This document shows positions 10,153 through 19,888 of a DNA stretch of 64,000 nt, one piece after another. Position numbers and translations under genes: made by a program. A model generated the notes under the pieces. It did no database searches. It saw only the letters and a list, made by a program, of their open reading frames with translations, and was not told the DNA's origin. The stretch is taken from NCBI RefSeq assembly GCF_963855985.1, contig NC_087112.1, positions 7,442,501-7,506,500 on the forward strand. Reading direction: 5' to 3'. Position 1 is the stretch's first letter; every line of letters starts with the position of its first letter. The DNA is from Ostrinia nubilalis. Taxonomy: Eukaryota > Arthropoda > Insecta > Lepidoptera > Crambidae.

Positions 10153-10451
10153 AAGACAGCAATTATGTCAAAAATGTAATTTGCGCCAGATAGGGCTATA
10201 GCTAAGCTATACGAAAAAAAATATTGCATGCCATTTTGTTAGTTGGTTACAGAACTATACCCAAAGACATCGAAAATTTTGCCTCCGAAGAAATACCCTC
10301 ATGTCAGGTGGCGGCGGGCGCGGGCGTTACGGGTACGAGTCTTAAATAATTATCGGGGATTCCCCGTTCAAAGGTAAACGACGGTGTAACCAAGTGACAA
10401 TGTTGCCAAGTTATAAATTGTAAAATCGTCAAATATCAAAATACCCAGGTT
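10153..10451. other. No gene; GC patch
   Basis: A GC-rich patch (10305-10345, gtggcggcgggcgcgggcg) is followed by atcggggattccccgttc, a short palindromic word. It is probably a dispersed repeat; no second copy was identified in this window. Confidence 0.3.
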
Positions 10452-10575
10452 ATATTATAATAATAATAAATACACTTTATTGCACACCAAACAAATAACA
10501 TAACAGAAGAAAAGGAACACACAAGGTACAATTAGGCGGTCTTATCGCTATGAAGCGATCTCTTCCAGACAACCT
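10452..10575 (-). repeat. LINE 3' tail, reverse orientation
   Basis: Runs aataataataaatacacttt, attgcacaccaaacaaat, ... ggcggtcttatcgctatgaa gcgatctcttcc. This is the familiar 3' tail of a lepidopteran LINE read backwards, beginning at its AATA-rich 3' terminus. It lies between the inverted-arm unit and the right end of the inner hAT. Confidence 0.55.
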
Positions 10576-10778
10576 ATGGTGAGGACAGTTACTTGAAACA
10601 AATATTATAATAAAATGATATTGCTTATTTATGGAATTTGTTACGTGTATACAGATAGAAAAACCGATTTAAATCCGGGTTTCGATTTTTAAAACCGGTT
10701 TTAGAATTCGTCGAAAAAGGGCGGTTTTTCCGATTTTTCGGTTTCCGATTAACCGGTTTTGCATTCCCTAGTTGGAAC

Positions 10779-11300
10779 TTGGAACGACCGCACGGGTTCC
10801 TCACGTTCCATCTGGCGCAGGTGCTGACCAGGCATGGCTGCTTCGGTTTGTACATGCATAGGATCGGGCGAGAGGAATCCCCACTGTGCCACAAATGTGG
10901 CGCGGCGGATGACACGGTGCAGCACACCCTCGCGGTCTGCACAGGCTGGGAGGAGCAGCGCCGTGTCCTCACTGCGGTCGTGGGCCGGGATCTTTCGCTT
11001 CCGAGCCTGGTCAACGCCATGCTGGGATGTGGAGAATGCTGGATTGCGGTCGCCTCCTTTTGCGAAGAGGTCATCCTTCAGAAGGAGGCAGCGGAGCGCA
11101 AGCGGGAGAACGATCCTCTCGCCTCATCACTCCTCAGGCGGAGAAGGGGGTGGAGAAGGCGGTTGTACGACCGTTCTACTCTGCTCCCAGGCGGCGGCCA
11201 GCAGGCCGGGCGTGCGGGGGCACCCTTGTCACCTCCGTCTGACGGAACGGCTTGGCGTTTCGGGCCATTCCCGTCGGACCCCCACAAGGGGGGCGTGTAG
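10779..11300 (+). pseudogene. LINE C-terminal domain with zinc knuckle
   Basis: It resumes the LINE protein after the inner hAT: RPHGFLTFHLAQVLTRHGCF, then CHKCGAADDTVQHTLAVC. The latter is the C-x2-C-x8-H-x4-C cluster typical of the C-terminus of R1/jockey-group LINE proteins. It continues to about codon 110 before composition becomes Arg/Gly-rich. Bases 11301-11530 look like the untranslated 3' part (gccgggagtcctacacccca), ending in an A-run near 11531. The antisense and +1 frames here are shadows. Confidence 0.75.
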
Positions 11301-11603
11301 GGTCCGCCGTGTAGGCGAGCTGTCGCCGGTGGTGTCGCGGAAGTCTAAGACTACGGCCGGATACTCGCGACACCCCCACTTGGGCGATGACGGAACGCCA
11401 CGGAGGTTTTAGTGGGTATACCTACCCCTTCCTTTTCAGGACGGAGCAGCGCCCTTTTTAGGGCGCCGGGAGTCCTACACCCCACCATGTCCCCCGGCAG
11501 TGGTGACGGGGCGCCAAGATTTCCTCCGCGACAAAAAAAAGGGGGGCCCGAAACGAGCTGTGCCTAGGGGCCCCGAGATGGTTAATCCGGCCCTGGTTGC
11601 GTT

Positions 11604-12403
11604 ACATTATGTCAAATACATATCAGTTTCCTTCACAGAATTATTATTTTCCAGTCAGTATTTTAACGGAAACCCAGCTGTTGTGCGTCTAATTTAATTC
11701 TTAAATTCTCTTCAAAGAATTGAGTTGATTCAGGAATAGCCAGCAGCTGTTTCTACTTTATCCTTTAAATATTGAATTCTCATTTTCTTACATATTAAGC
11801 CTTAAGCCCAACTGAGTCAATTCTTGAACATTTCGCCTTGATTAGACCCCCTAAGTAATTTTAGTTAAAATCCACCTACACCACACCTACTTAGTACCTT
11901 TAAATATTATTTTTTTTAATTTTCAATGATCCTTTTCGACTTCTTTTCAGCGCATTCACTAAAATACCTTTTATTAAAATTTAATAGCACTTTCATTTTA
12001 AGTTTCATTTACTAAAGTTCTAAGCGCTTTTGTGCACCACTGTACTTGAATCGTAATTCAAACGTATTACAAAGGCGACCGCACTAATGGTTTTCAGTAA
12101 TGCGTAGGTATACAATACATACTATGTTTATATCTTGTTTTATAGAACTACAAATTAAGCTGCATAGACTTTGAACATTTTTAGTAAGTTATTATTTAGC
12201 AATTTATTTTTAGTAAGTAGTTAAATTGCCCAATTGTCAGTTTCTTTGTGGGATAAATGTCAAAATGACAATTTTATTCTTGAGCTAAAAGATATCCGGC
12301 AGTTCAAAATCAGCCATAACTTCAATTAAACTTCTATAAATAGACGATTATTACATTCCACACTACATCATAGCAGCTCTTTTGCGACTTTGTTAAACTT
12401 TAA
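11604..12403. other. No gene seen
   Basis: AT-rich, with only short frames. No repeat partner recognised within the window. Confidence 0.4.
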
Positions 12404-12560
12404 AAAGTATATTTATTTATTTATTTATTTAGGTTCACCATCAACTATTACATCAATATTTGCACAGACACTTTGACAATTCAATAATGTAAATGTATAG
12501 CTATATTAAGGTAAACACCGCTTACATAATATTTAATGTTTGCTAATTATTTAAAGGAAA
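12404..12560 (-). repeat. Retroposon tail with TTTA repeat
   Basis: A (TTTA)n run (12408-12431) is followed by ggttcaccatcaactattac, the layout of a retroposon inserted in reverse with its 3' microsatellite first. The layout at 53855-53990 is similar. The class is not determined. Confidence 0.35.
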
Positions 12561-13324
12561 GAAAAGAAAACAATAAAAAGTCTGTTAATCATTACAATTT
12601 ACAATTATAAAAAAGTTTTGACGGTTTAGCAGAGATGGGCAACAGTACTCCCCTGGGTAACCCCAAGTCACGAAGGGCTTCATACAAACCCCTTTCCATT
12701 ATTTTCCTCATGAGGGGAACACACCTTTCCTAACGTATGAATCGAAACTCGATAGGTCATGGCTTCACACTAACGTTTTATTTGTTCCCTTGCCATCTTT
12801 CAAAAAAGTTTGATTTGAAGATCAGCTGGCTATGAATGAAGCCCAGGTCATTGTATCCAAAAAAGAGTTTAATAGTAACCAGTTTCAGTCCCTAGCTAGC
12901 TATTTGCATAAATAAATTATGTACAGTTATGTACTCTGCTCTATATTGCAATCTCATTTCACATTCCAATGAATAATTATTAATAACAGCATATTGATGT
13001 TCCATTCCAAATACAAACACGCCAATGTAATAAATTTGCATTGGAGCCATCTACTGTCACCAGAGATATTGTATTCATAAGGCACAAGGCTTTGATATTT
13101 ATTAAAACCTAATACATGTAGATAACCAAATATTTTTATACCATTACTTGAAATTTTTATTCGAATGTAGGCCTTTTAAAGAACGACGGGTTTTAAATAA
13201 CTTAGCACCAGTAGCAGGCCTGTTCATCTCCGCGAGTTTACATCGAAAACAAAACACGCACGATGGCCCACCTACAGGATACTATTCGACAAGGCCTCAC
13301 ATACGAGCGAACATTGACTCACGC
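12561..13324. other. No gene seen
   Basis: AT-rich. A short patch around 12640-12720 and a CG-bearing patch at 13225-13345 upstream of the THAP-like exon carry no recognisable frame. Confidence 0.35.
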
Positions 13325-13360
13325 ACGCGTATTCTTGTGTATGATGGAAGAAAATAAAGA

Positions 13361-13451
13361 AAATGGTGTACTAAATACTGTGCAGAATACTGCCTAACTA
13401 ATAATAAAAACACAGAATGTACTTTTTTAAGTGGCCTCAAGACACTGAGAG
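13361..13451 (+). pseudogene. Broken THAP-domain first exon
   Basis: From 13370 the plus strand reads KYCAEYCLTNNKNTEC. After restoring one missing base in a T-run near 13425 it would continue into the aromatic F-x-W-P block that follows the first cysteine pair of THAP zinc fingers. It stops at a good donor-like AG/GTAAAT (13451/13452), so it resembles a first exon. THAP domains bind DNA and occur in P-type transposases and in host regulators. The frame is shifted and its start codon reads into a stop, so it is dead. The zinc-binding second half (C-x2-H) is not present nearby. Confidence 0.4.
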
Positions 13452-13499
13452 GTAAATAAGTAGTTAATATTATTCATGATAATTCATGCTAAATCATGT

Positions 13500-13905
13500 A
13501 TTTCCTCCGCCATTTTCCGCAGTTTGGCACCTCACGTCACATCATTTTACCGAAGTCAGCCCTATAGCTTCGGCGCAGTGCCGATCACTGACGTTTGTCA
13601 ACAAAATGGTGCTTGACTCTTGAGACAGGCTAAATTACACCATATTGTTAATGACATTGAGCATACATTTTTTTAAATACCTTCGCGAAGTAAAACTTCT
13701 GTACGTAGTACTTATTATTATTCTGTGCCAGTAGTTTGGACAATTTGTATTCGTCCAACTTGTTATTGTATTCGTCCACATTTTCGCAGTCTCCTAGGCA
13801 TTCGATACGACATTCCCTAGTTATTATAAGGTCAAAACAAGTAAACAAGCTCTTCTCTATGCCTGTTTTGGATCAAATTTTGTGTCTTACAATATTAAGA
13901 CCTAG
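13500..13905. other. No gene; mild GC patch
   Basis: The stretch 13505-13635 is GC-richer (ccgaagtc ... gcttcgg can pair as a short hairpin) and may be a regulatory or repeat segment tied to the THAP-like exon. The rest is AT-rich with no recognised content. Confidence 0.3.
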
Positions 13906-14119
13906 TTCGTTCGTTTCAGCCAAATGACGTCCACTGCTGGACAAAGGCCTCCCCCAAGGTTTTCCACAATGAACGGTCCTGCGCTGCCCGCATCCAGGCT
14001 CTTCCCGCGACCTTTACCAGATCGTCGGTCCACCTAGTAGGAGGCCTGCCCACGCTACGTCTATTCGAGAACGACGATACTCGAGAACTTTCCTGCCCCA
14101 ACGGCCATCGTCTCTAAGA
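13906..14119 (-). pseudogene. RTE-type LINE, C-terminus of ORF2
   Basis: The minus strand encodes ...SVGRPPTRWTDDLVKVAGRA, WMRAAQDRSLWKTLGEAFVQ, QWTSFG-stop. This is the characteristic end of RTE-clade endonuclease/reverse-transcriptase proteins, followed by a GAAACGAACGAA-like 3' tail. The frame is open for about 60 codons, so this is the best-preserved of the RTE family-1 ends here; the rest of the element is missing (5' truncation is usual for LINEs). Fragments are also at 23937, 27955, 37673, 48918 and 59159. Confidence 0.8.
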
Positions 14120-14167
14120 CCTAGTGCCAATTTGTAAACAAATCACAACCCTTGACCTTTCAAGCCC

Positions 14168-14290
14168 CCTCATATTCATATTCATATTCATTTATTTGCT
14201 CACTAAGTGTAGGTACATAAGGTCTTATAACTAAATACAGTGCTTAAAACTTAGTAACCTAGTTTAGGTATTGCAAATTTTTTGGAATAC
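14168..14290 (-). repeat. Retroposon tail with CATATT repeats
   Basis: Four tandem CATATT units (from about 14170), then catttatttgctcactaag. The arrangement suggests a reverse-oriented LINE or SINE 3' tail immediately beside the RTE fragment. The class is uncertain. Confidence 0.35.
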
Positions 14291-15244
14291 CTAAACCTCT
14301 TGTCTAGTCTCAGCCTATCTATCTAGGTAGTTCAACAATCTACTAATTACCTCTCGGCACTAAATCGAGCACAAAGTTCATTAGACGCCTAATAGCAACT
14401 TAGCACAATTAATAAGCGAAAATCAAATTTCCCCTAAATTGCCCTAAACAGGCTCTCATTCAATAAGGATCCTTCTTCCGTTGCATTAAGACATAATTAA
14501 CATTATTACGTCAACCCAAGGCGCGGGCGGCGCTATATTTAGAGTTCTGGCTACAGATGTTAACGGAAAAAACATAAAGATGATTTTGGTAAGTTCTGTT
14601 CCCGGTATTCTTTAGAACAGCCATTAATCGTATTTACTTTCCTTATAGGAACTATGTCAAAATAATGTCAGATGGTATATAAATAGAATACTTAGAAAGT
14701 TTGTATGTTTTGGGTTTGTTTTGCCAGCCACAAGGATTTTGTTTTGTCACTGAAATTATACATTATGATTAAAAACACTTTATCTTACCAAAAGCATAAA
14801 TATAAAAATGTTCATAAACTTCACATGAGAAAAACTTTTCAAGTACAACAAGTAAAGTAGTTAACTCATGTAAAAATGGAACAACCAGACAGACAGAATA
14901 CTTAGAAGTTCCGTTCATTCACGTTATATTTCAACTGAAATTAGATTTACTGTGAAGATATTACAATTTTCCAAGAACATGATAGTATGTGGGCAGATGA
15001 AGGCACATCAAGCAGAAGGACAGAATTTACAGTAGGTAGACAATGTATAATTGGCAGAATATACATATAATTTTGTAACAAAATATCGTCACAAAAGTCA
15101 CCTCAACTTAAGACTCTAGTTCGAACCCAGCCGCCGACTATTGTGGTGACACAAGCATATTTAGCTTACCTCAAGGGGTGAATGTAACTATCAGTAATTT
15201 ATGCAATAGAAATCACTAAAATTATTTATGAAAAAAAAAAGAAA
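14291..15244. other. No gene seen
   Basis: AT-rich. A short GC-richer patch (15110-15180) resembles LINE-derived debris but cannot be assigned. Confidence 0.35.
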
Positions 15245-15350
15245 AACGGGACTATTCTGACCTCTCGTTCCCACCGCTGCAACTCCTGTGCAGCCAGGAT
15301 CTACAGCTTGACCGATAATAAAATCCCAATCAGTGAAGGTCAAGTTTATC
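15245..15350 (+). repeat. Dispersed repeat, copy of 46963-47055
   Basis: The words gggactattc, gctgcaactcctgtg, ggatctacagcttga and cagtgaaggtcaagttt occur in the same order in both places. In both, the copy is bounded by AT-rich DNA. It is probably a LINE-derived segment; the class is not determined. Confidence 0.5.
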
Positions 15351-16641
15351 CCGGGGGAATGTTATGGTTATACTGACATTGGACCCGCAACGAAATTGAT
15401 CAGAAAAACATAGAAGGAAGAGTTCGGAGTTAAGGTAAGAAAAAAGTAAAAGAAAAATGTATTTTACTTCTTCGCTTCAGTCGTGCACCAAGCTTGAGAG
15501 ACACTCCAGATGGTGATGAGATAGCGAAAAACTGCCAAGAGTTGTTTGGTTGCTTAAAGCAAACGCTCGGCTATTTTTAACTGCGAAAGCTCTCACTTAT
15601 GACATACTTAGAACATGTTAGGGACTTGTTTTGGAAACAGAAGTTGTGTACTATTGAACTTCTTTATTAGTTCGTAAATGACTTTGTGAGAGTTTACGTA
15701 GGGCGTCAATCTACGCAGTGTGATGTGCTATCTTTCTTTCAATGCTAACTTTGAAGACATACGAGTATGAAAGAATAGAATGGAAAACTTTGACTTGTCT
15801 TATGATAAGACAAAACACAATCACAATACAAGATGATATCACGAGGGGTTAACGGGATTATTAGTAATTCGTATTAACAAATTGCTTAATATTCTTTTAA
15901 AAAAACAAGATGATTACGTGCATGTGCCCTTGGCAAAAAGGGCTTTAGATTATTATTTGTGAATATGCCTGAAAAGGTAGAATTTAGAGTGTTATTAATA
16001 AGCCGTGTATCTGCTAAGTTCACCTAAATTAATATCCATAATAAAATGCTTTCATTCATTCAACGAATTAATGATGATGTTGAATAAGTAGATGAAGTAG
16101 TTTTACCTACATAAGTATTGCAAAATTACTGAACTATCTCTCCAAATTATGGCATCTCCTTTCTCAAAATGACGCCTTTCCGAAGCATCGGTCAATCGGT
16201 CAACAAAGTAACACAAAATTAAACTCACCAACCTGGACCCAAGACCGTTGCGGTTATTTCAAATGTGTCCTGAAGTGGAAAATCGAAATAGGATGGGGCC
16301 TGATGTATGTATTTACTCGGAAACTGTGGCTTATGCATAATACATCAGGGGAGGTTGATCCGGCTGGATTTTATCGGACTTTTACCAAACTATTGCGTAC
16401 CGAAATAGCTCTAGGTCGTGCAAATAGCAATCAGGTGGATTGTTAATGTAACTCTGAACATTTATTTGTAAAAATACGTCTCAATTTTGGCATAAATGTC
16501 CCTAAAGTACGTTAAACTGTTATTTTGCCTGCAATTAAATTAGTCAGAAGAACATAAAAGGAGTTTTGAATTAAGGGTGCGTGTAAGGCAATCAACGTGT
16601 GCATTTAAACTTTTGATAAATCACTAAATCTCGGTGGACCG
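15351..16641. other. No gene seen
   Basis: AT-rich, no frame above 60 codons. At about 16292-16350 cctgatgtatg... can pair with ...aatacatcagg (small imperfect hairpin). Confidence 0.35.
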
Positions 16642-16772
16642 TGCCTCTCTAACTGACGTAACTGTCATTTTGCAAAATTTTCAGGCGATTAGACAGATCG
16701 ATTCGTCTTGCAAAATTGATTAAGATGGTGTAGATAACTCAGTTTCGAAAAAAAATGTCAGTTGGAGAGGCA
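16642..16772. mobile_element. Small MITE, TGCCTCTC ends
   Basis: The ends TGCCTCTCTAACTGAC and GTCAGTTGGAGAGGCA are inverted repeats of 16 bp with one mismatch around 131 bp. No clear target duplication. Single copy here. Confidence 0.6.
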
Positions 16773-17070
16773 AGCGACGAACTTATGTAAGGCTTTTGAG
16801 AAGTTTATATTATGTATCGTGATAATAACTAAACAAGTTCCAACACCGTAATTATTCGCTCGAAAGTACCGCCATTGCAAATAATGTACTAACTACCCAA
16901 CATTTGGTAATTGAAACTGAAACTTCAGCTCCACAATTTGAGTTATACAACGAACCAACTTAAACTTAATTCTAATTTATTTGGGCTGGTCACATTTGGA
17001 GTTGTAATTATACCCAAGGTTGTTGGAATAGAATAGCATAGAATAGTGTTAGGAGAGAGGTAAAACGCCC

Positions 17071-17175
17071 GTATTCACAAACATTACTATGAGGTCTCAC
17101 AGTGTGCAATGGACGCACAGGGTGACACATGAACCAATCACAGAGCTCTATTCAACGCTATGTTTTACATAATCA
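17071..17175 (+). mobile_element. TAA-type MITE A, partial copy
   Basis: Has the left end CGCCCGTATTCACAAAC and the body (atgaggtctcacag, gaccaatcacagag-like words, ttcaacgct) of the 146-bp MITE that is complete at 36308-36453. The right end is lost. Confidence 0.7.
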
Positions 17176-18009
17176 AGCATCGAAAAACGAACAGTAGCGA
17201 GCCACCACACATGTAAAGCTCACTCGCTATACTACCAGTCATGATTTAAAAAGTAATTTTTCATCAGTTTTCTCGTTTATGAAACTTAAACTTTCAGCAT
17301 AAATCAATTTACCGCACGTGCCACCACTATGTAAATAACAGCTATAATATAGAACCATGTCACAGTACATTACCCGGCATTATCAACTAACCGCTGCAGT
17401 GTTCTCAGATAATTTACTTCGATAAAGTTCTGTCTCGCGTGTGGACTGGTACAATAGACACTATCACGGTGTTCCGTTTCACTTGACCTTTGTCTGACGT
17501 GAACTCACTCGTGTATTTTAAACTTGGAACAGGCAAAGATCATAAAGGACATGCAGCTTTTGTTGTAGAAACTCCTTATTCGATATGTTTTAAGCTAGAA
17601 AGAAACCCTTAAATCATGGAAACAATTCTCTATCAAATCATCGTAATAGTTTGTTAATTTTGTGAGTTATTTCTTTGATTCCATAAAAATTGAATAACTT
17701 ACATTTCAGTATTTTAATTTTTACTCGTTAGTGGGTATTTATTCTGTGGTTTTAACTTGGGCCCTTTCTAGGGATTTGATTTTATTATTATTTCAGCCGT
17801 AACAAGTATTTTGTTATCTGTGACCTTACAGAAGTATTTTATAAATAAAGTATCCTAATTGACAGTTAAGAAATGATCCCTTCTTCTTTTTCTTCTTTTA
17901 TTTCGGCAACGAAAATATTTTAGGAAATATTTATTTATTAATACATATGTGTCGCTATAGTTCTGTACGTAGAGTGTATAGTAGAGCGATAGCTATATGA
18001 GTACATTTA
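17176..18009. other. No gene seen
   Basis: AT-rich with a few CG-bearing words around 17430-17510. No element or frame recognised. Confidence 0.35.
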
Positions 18010-18145
18010 TATTATTTTGATGCATAACAAGGCAGGTATTTGACCACAATCGCACCTGGTGTTAAGTGGGATGCAGTCTAGGATGGTATATCTGCCCTGT
18101 AAGTGCCTATTCGCTCTTGCCTTGAAAAGGCCCGGATTATATTGC
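18010..18145 (+). repeat. LINE 3' tail, full module
   Basis: Best copy of a module found five times: accacaatcgcacctgg, gatgcagtctaggatgg, tatctgccctgtaagtgcc, then ttgccttgaaaaggcccgg. This is a well-known lepidopteran non-LTR tail (a Daphne/CR1-like source is my guess). Other copies: 7727, 24105+24647 (split), 47252 and 52128. Confidence 0.55.
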
Positions 18146-18671
18146 AAACAAACACTACACAAGGCGCCACAGTATTTACCTACGTTGTACAATTTAAACC
18201 AAAGCTTCTAACTGAGCAAAACTTTACCAAGTTCCAAACCTCTCAAACTCAGTGCACGTCAGAGCTCTACCACAGAGCGAATATCCTATTACCCACAGAC
18301 TACGTTCCATTACACGTACCTTCCATTATTCGAGTAACGGAAATCCTGTAGACACGAGAGTAGTTTTAAGGGTTAAATGCAATTAATGGGCACACTATTT
18401 ACCTAGAATTTTTCATCTAGATTCTTCATCGTTCTAAATTCGATGAACGGTTTTTAATATTAACGAGATTACTTTTATTATTCATCCTCCATGATCATTG
18501 TTAGGAGCTATAAGTAGCCAGTATAAATTATACCACCTACGTTGCCTTTTATTCGAATTCAAATCAAATCAAATCAAATCATTACTTACTATTTAATACT
18601 TTTTATTTACTACAGAGATAATAGTGTAATTGACAAGGATATTTCACAAAGATCTCACCTGATGTTATACA
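18146..18671. other. No gene seen
   Basis: AT-rich. Contains a short (AAATC)n run at about 18561-18581. Confidence 0.35.
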
Positions 18672-18870
18672 TTACTAGCGGCCGCCCGCGAAGTTGTACG
18701 CGTGAACCCCATTTTACCCCTATAAGGGTTGTTTTTTTTAAATAAAAAAAAAAGAAAAAAAAAAGGGTTGAATTTTGCAAAATCCCTAGTGAGGACTTAC
18801 GTTCTAAAAGGAACCCCCATGAAAAATTTGACTCCAAGCACTTGTAGTTTTTGAACACGTCGCGTACATA
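18672..18870 (-). mobile_element. Helitron family A, reverse orientation
   Basis: Begins actagcggccgcccgcgaag, the reverse complement of a Helitron-type 3' end (hairpin-forming GC block, then CTAG). It continues with accccattttacccc, ctaaaaggaacccccatg and cttgtagttt. An A/T-run expansion sits at 18728-18765. Other copies: about 31920-32106, 43134-43338, 47056-47243 and 49360-49573. Non-autonomous, no Rep/helicase. Confidence 0.65.
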
Positions 18871-19236
18871 GGTACGAAAATCTAAGTCTCAATCAAATTA
18901 AAACTATATCTAAATGCAAGCAACTTCAACTTATAATTATTTTGCATTCCCCGTCTAAAATATTTAACCTCTGATGGTAAATTGTTTCTTAACAGCAGCA
19001 ATAAATTAACAGGAATATTCAAGGCGTTTTACGACAGGCAGTGAAAATGTTTAGTAACGAATTTGAATTGAATGCTTTATATTATTTAATTTTCATGACT
19101 TCTACCAGTTGTTTTAAATTTTAAAATAAACTTATTTGAGCTTTAAATCTTGTTATTTAAATAATATTTAATTATACTTATTGCCGTAATGTTTTTTTTT
19201 CGCCCCCTTCAAGTGACGTTTTGACAAAAGGTAATA
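18871..19236. other. No gene seen
   Basis: AT-rich. Nothing recognised. Confidence 0.35.
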
Positions 19237-19702
19237 GTGTGCCCTTTTCAACCGACTTCAAAAAAAGGAGGACGTTCTCAATTCGACCCGTATGTTTTTT
19301 TTTTCTATGTTTGTTACGCGATAACTCCGCCAATTATGAACCGATTTGAACAAATCTTTTTTCAGCGTATAGGTAATACCTCAAGGGTGGTCCCATTTAA
19401 ATTTAATAATAAAAAAAACAACCCCCAAGGGTGGAAAATTGGGGATGAACTTTTTTATACGCAATATCTCCGCCGATTATAAACCAATTTGAACGATTAT
19501 TTTTTTGTTGAATAGGTATTATCAAAAGGGTGGTTTCATGCGAATTTGAAGAAAATATTTCACCCCCAAGGGTGGAAAATTGGGGATGAACTTTTTTATA
19601 CGCAATATCTCCGCCGATTATGAACCAATTTGAACGATTATTTTTTTGTTGAATAGGTATTATCAAAAGGGTGGTTTCATGCGAATTTGAAGAAAAACTG
19701 GT
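19237..19702. repeat. Local tandem repeat, period 141 bp
   Basis: Starts with the familiar retroelement wording accgacttcaaaaaaaggag. Then a 141-bp unit (acccccaagggtggaaaatt ... gcgaatttgaagaaaa) is present twice almost unchanged (19421-19561, 19562-19702), after a third, more diverged unit at about 19311-19420. The long minus-strand frame across both copies is a product of this duplication, not a gene. Confidence 0.8.
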
Positions 19703-19888
19703 CATGGTAGGTACAACTCCTTAATGCTTAGGAGTTGTAGGATAATTCTTTAAATATTATAAGTACAAATAGACCAACAGTTGTATTCATTCATGTTTTT
19801 AAGGTGGGCTGACGGTTTAAGGTCTTTTTAGGTTTCCTATATGGTAACCTGTATTTTGTAGGGAATATTATTTTACACTAGACATTAA

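Larger units (their letters stand above)
4902..10770. mobile_element. Inner hAT-like element (5869 bp)
   Basis: The termini TAGGGTATGCAAAACCGG (4902-4919) and its complement CCGGTTTTGCATTCCCTA (10753-10770) differ at one position. Both are flanked by the perfect 8-bp repeat gttggaac (4894-4901, 10771-10778), diagnostic of hAT. Both subterminal zones are rich in AAACCGG and CCGATTT words, especially 10655-10765, as expected for transposase-binding repeats. No hAT transposase frame survives. The interior is filled with a 1.19-kb TIR element, RTE-LINE scraps and a 1.7-kb inverted-arm unit with a CpG-rich core. It splits the LINE protein between ...DQWLE and RPHGF.... Confidence 0.85.
4041..11540 (+). 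mobile_element. R1/jockey-group LINE, interrupted and truncated
   Basis: A GC-rich plus-strand LINE starts, 5'-truncated, near 4041 inside its reverse transcriptase. It is broken at 4901/10771 by the inner hAT and ends in an A-run near 11531-11540. A non-coding 3' part (about 11300-11530) precedes the A-run. Base composition differs sharply from the surrounding AT-rich DNA. No clear target duplication was found, so the exact 5' edge is uncertain. Several stops and one frameshift show it is dead. Confidence 0.75.
3800..11595. mobile_element. Outer hAT-like element holding nested insertions
   Basis: The left end CAGTGCCGTATTATCC (3800-3815) and the right end GGTTAATCCGGCCCTG (11580-11595) are inverted repeats with a few mismatches. 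Both are flanked by a perfect 8-bp direct repeat gttgcgtt (3792-3799 and 11596-11603), the hallmark of hAT elements, as is the CAG start. The word gtgcctaggggccc occurs near both ends (3834-3847 and 11564-11577). Only about 240 bp on the left and 55 bp on the right belong to this element; everything between is later insertion. It has no transposase and was probably non-autonomous. Confidence 0.75.

Noticed and set aside
11531..11560. G-quadruplex or terminator at the A-run/G-run
   Set aside because: There is only one G-run after the LINE poly-A, so it cannot form a quadruplex by itself.
3834..11577. Shared gtgcctaggggccc as the LINE target duplication
   Set aside because: Both copies lie inside the ends of the outer hAT, not at the LINE boundaries, so they are better explained as subterminal hAT sequence.
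19403..19705. 100-codon repetitive protein
   Set aside because: It is a direct product of the 141-bp tandem duplication and repeats with it.
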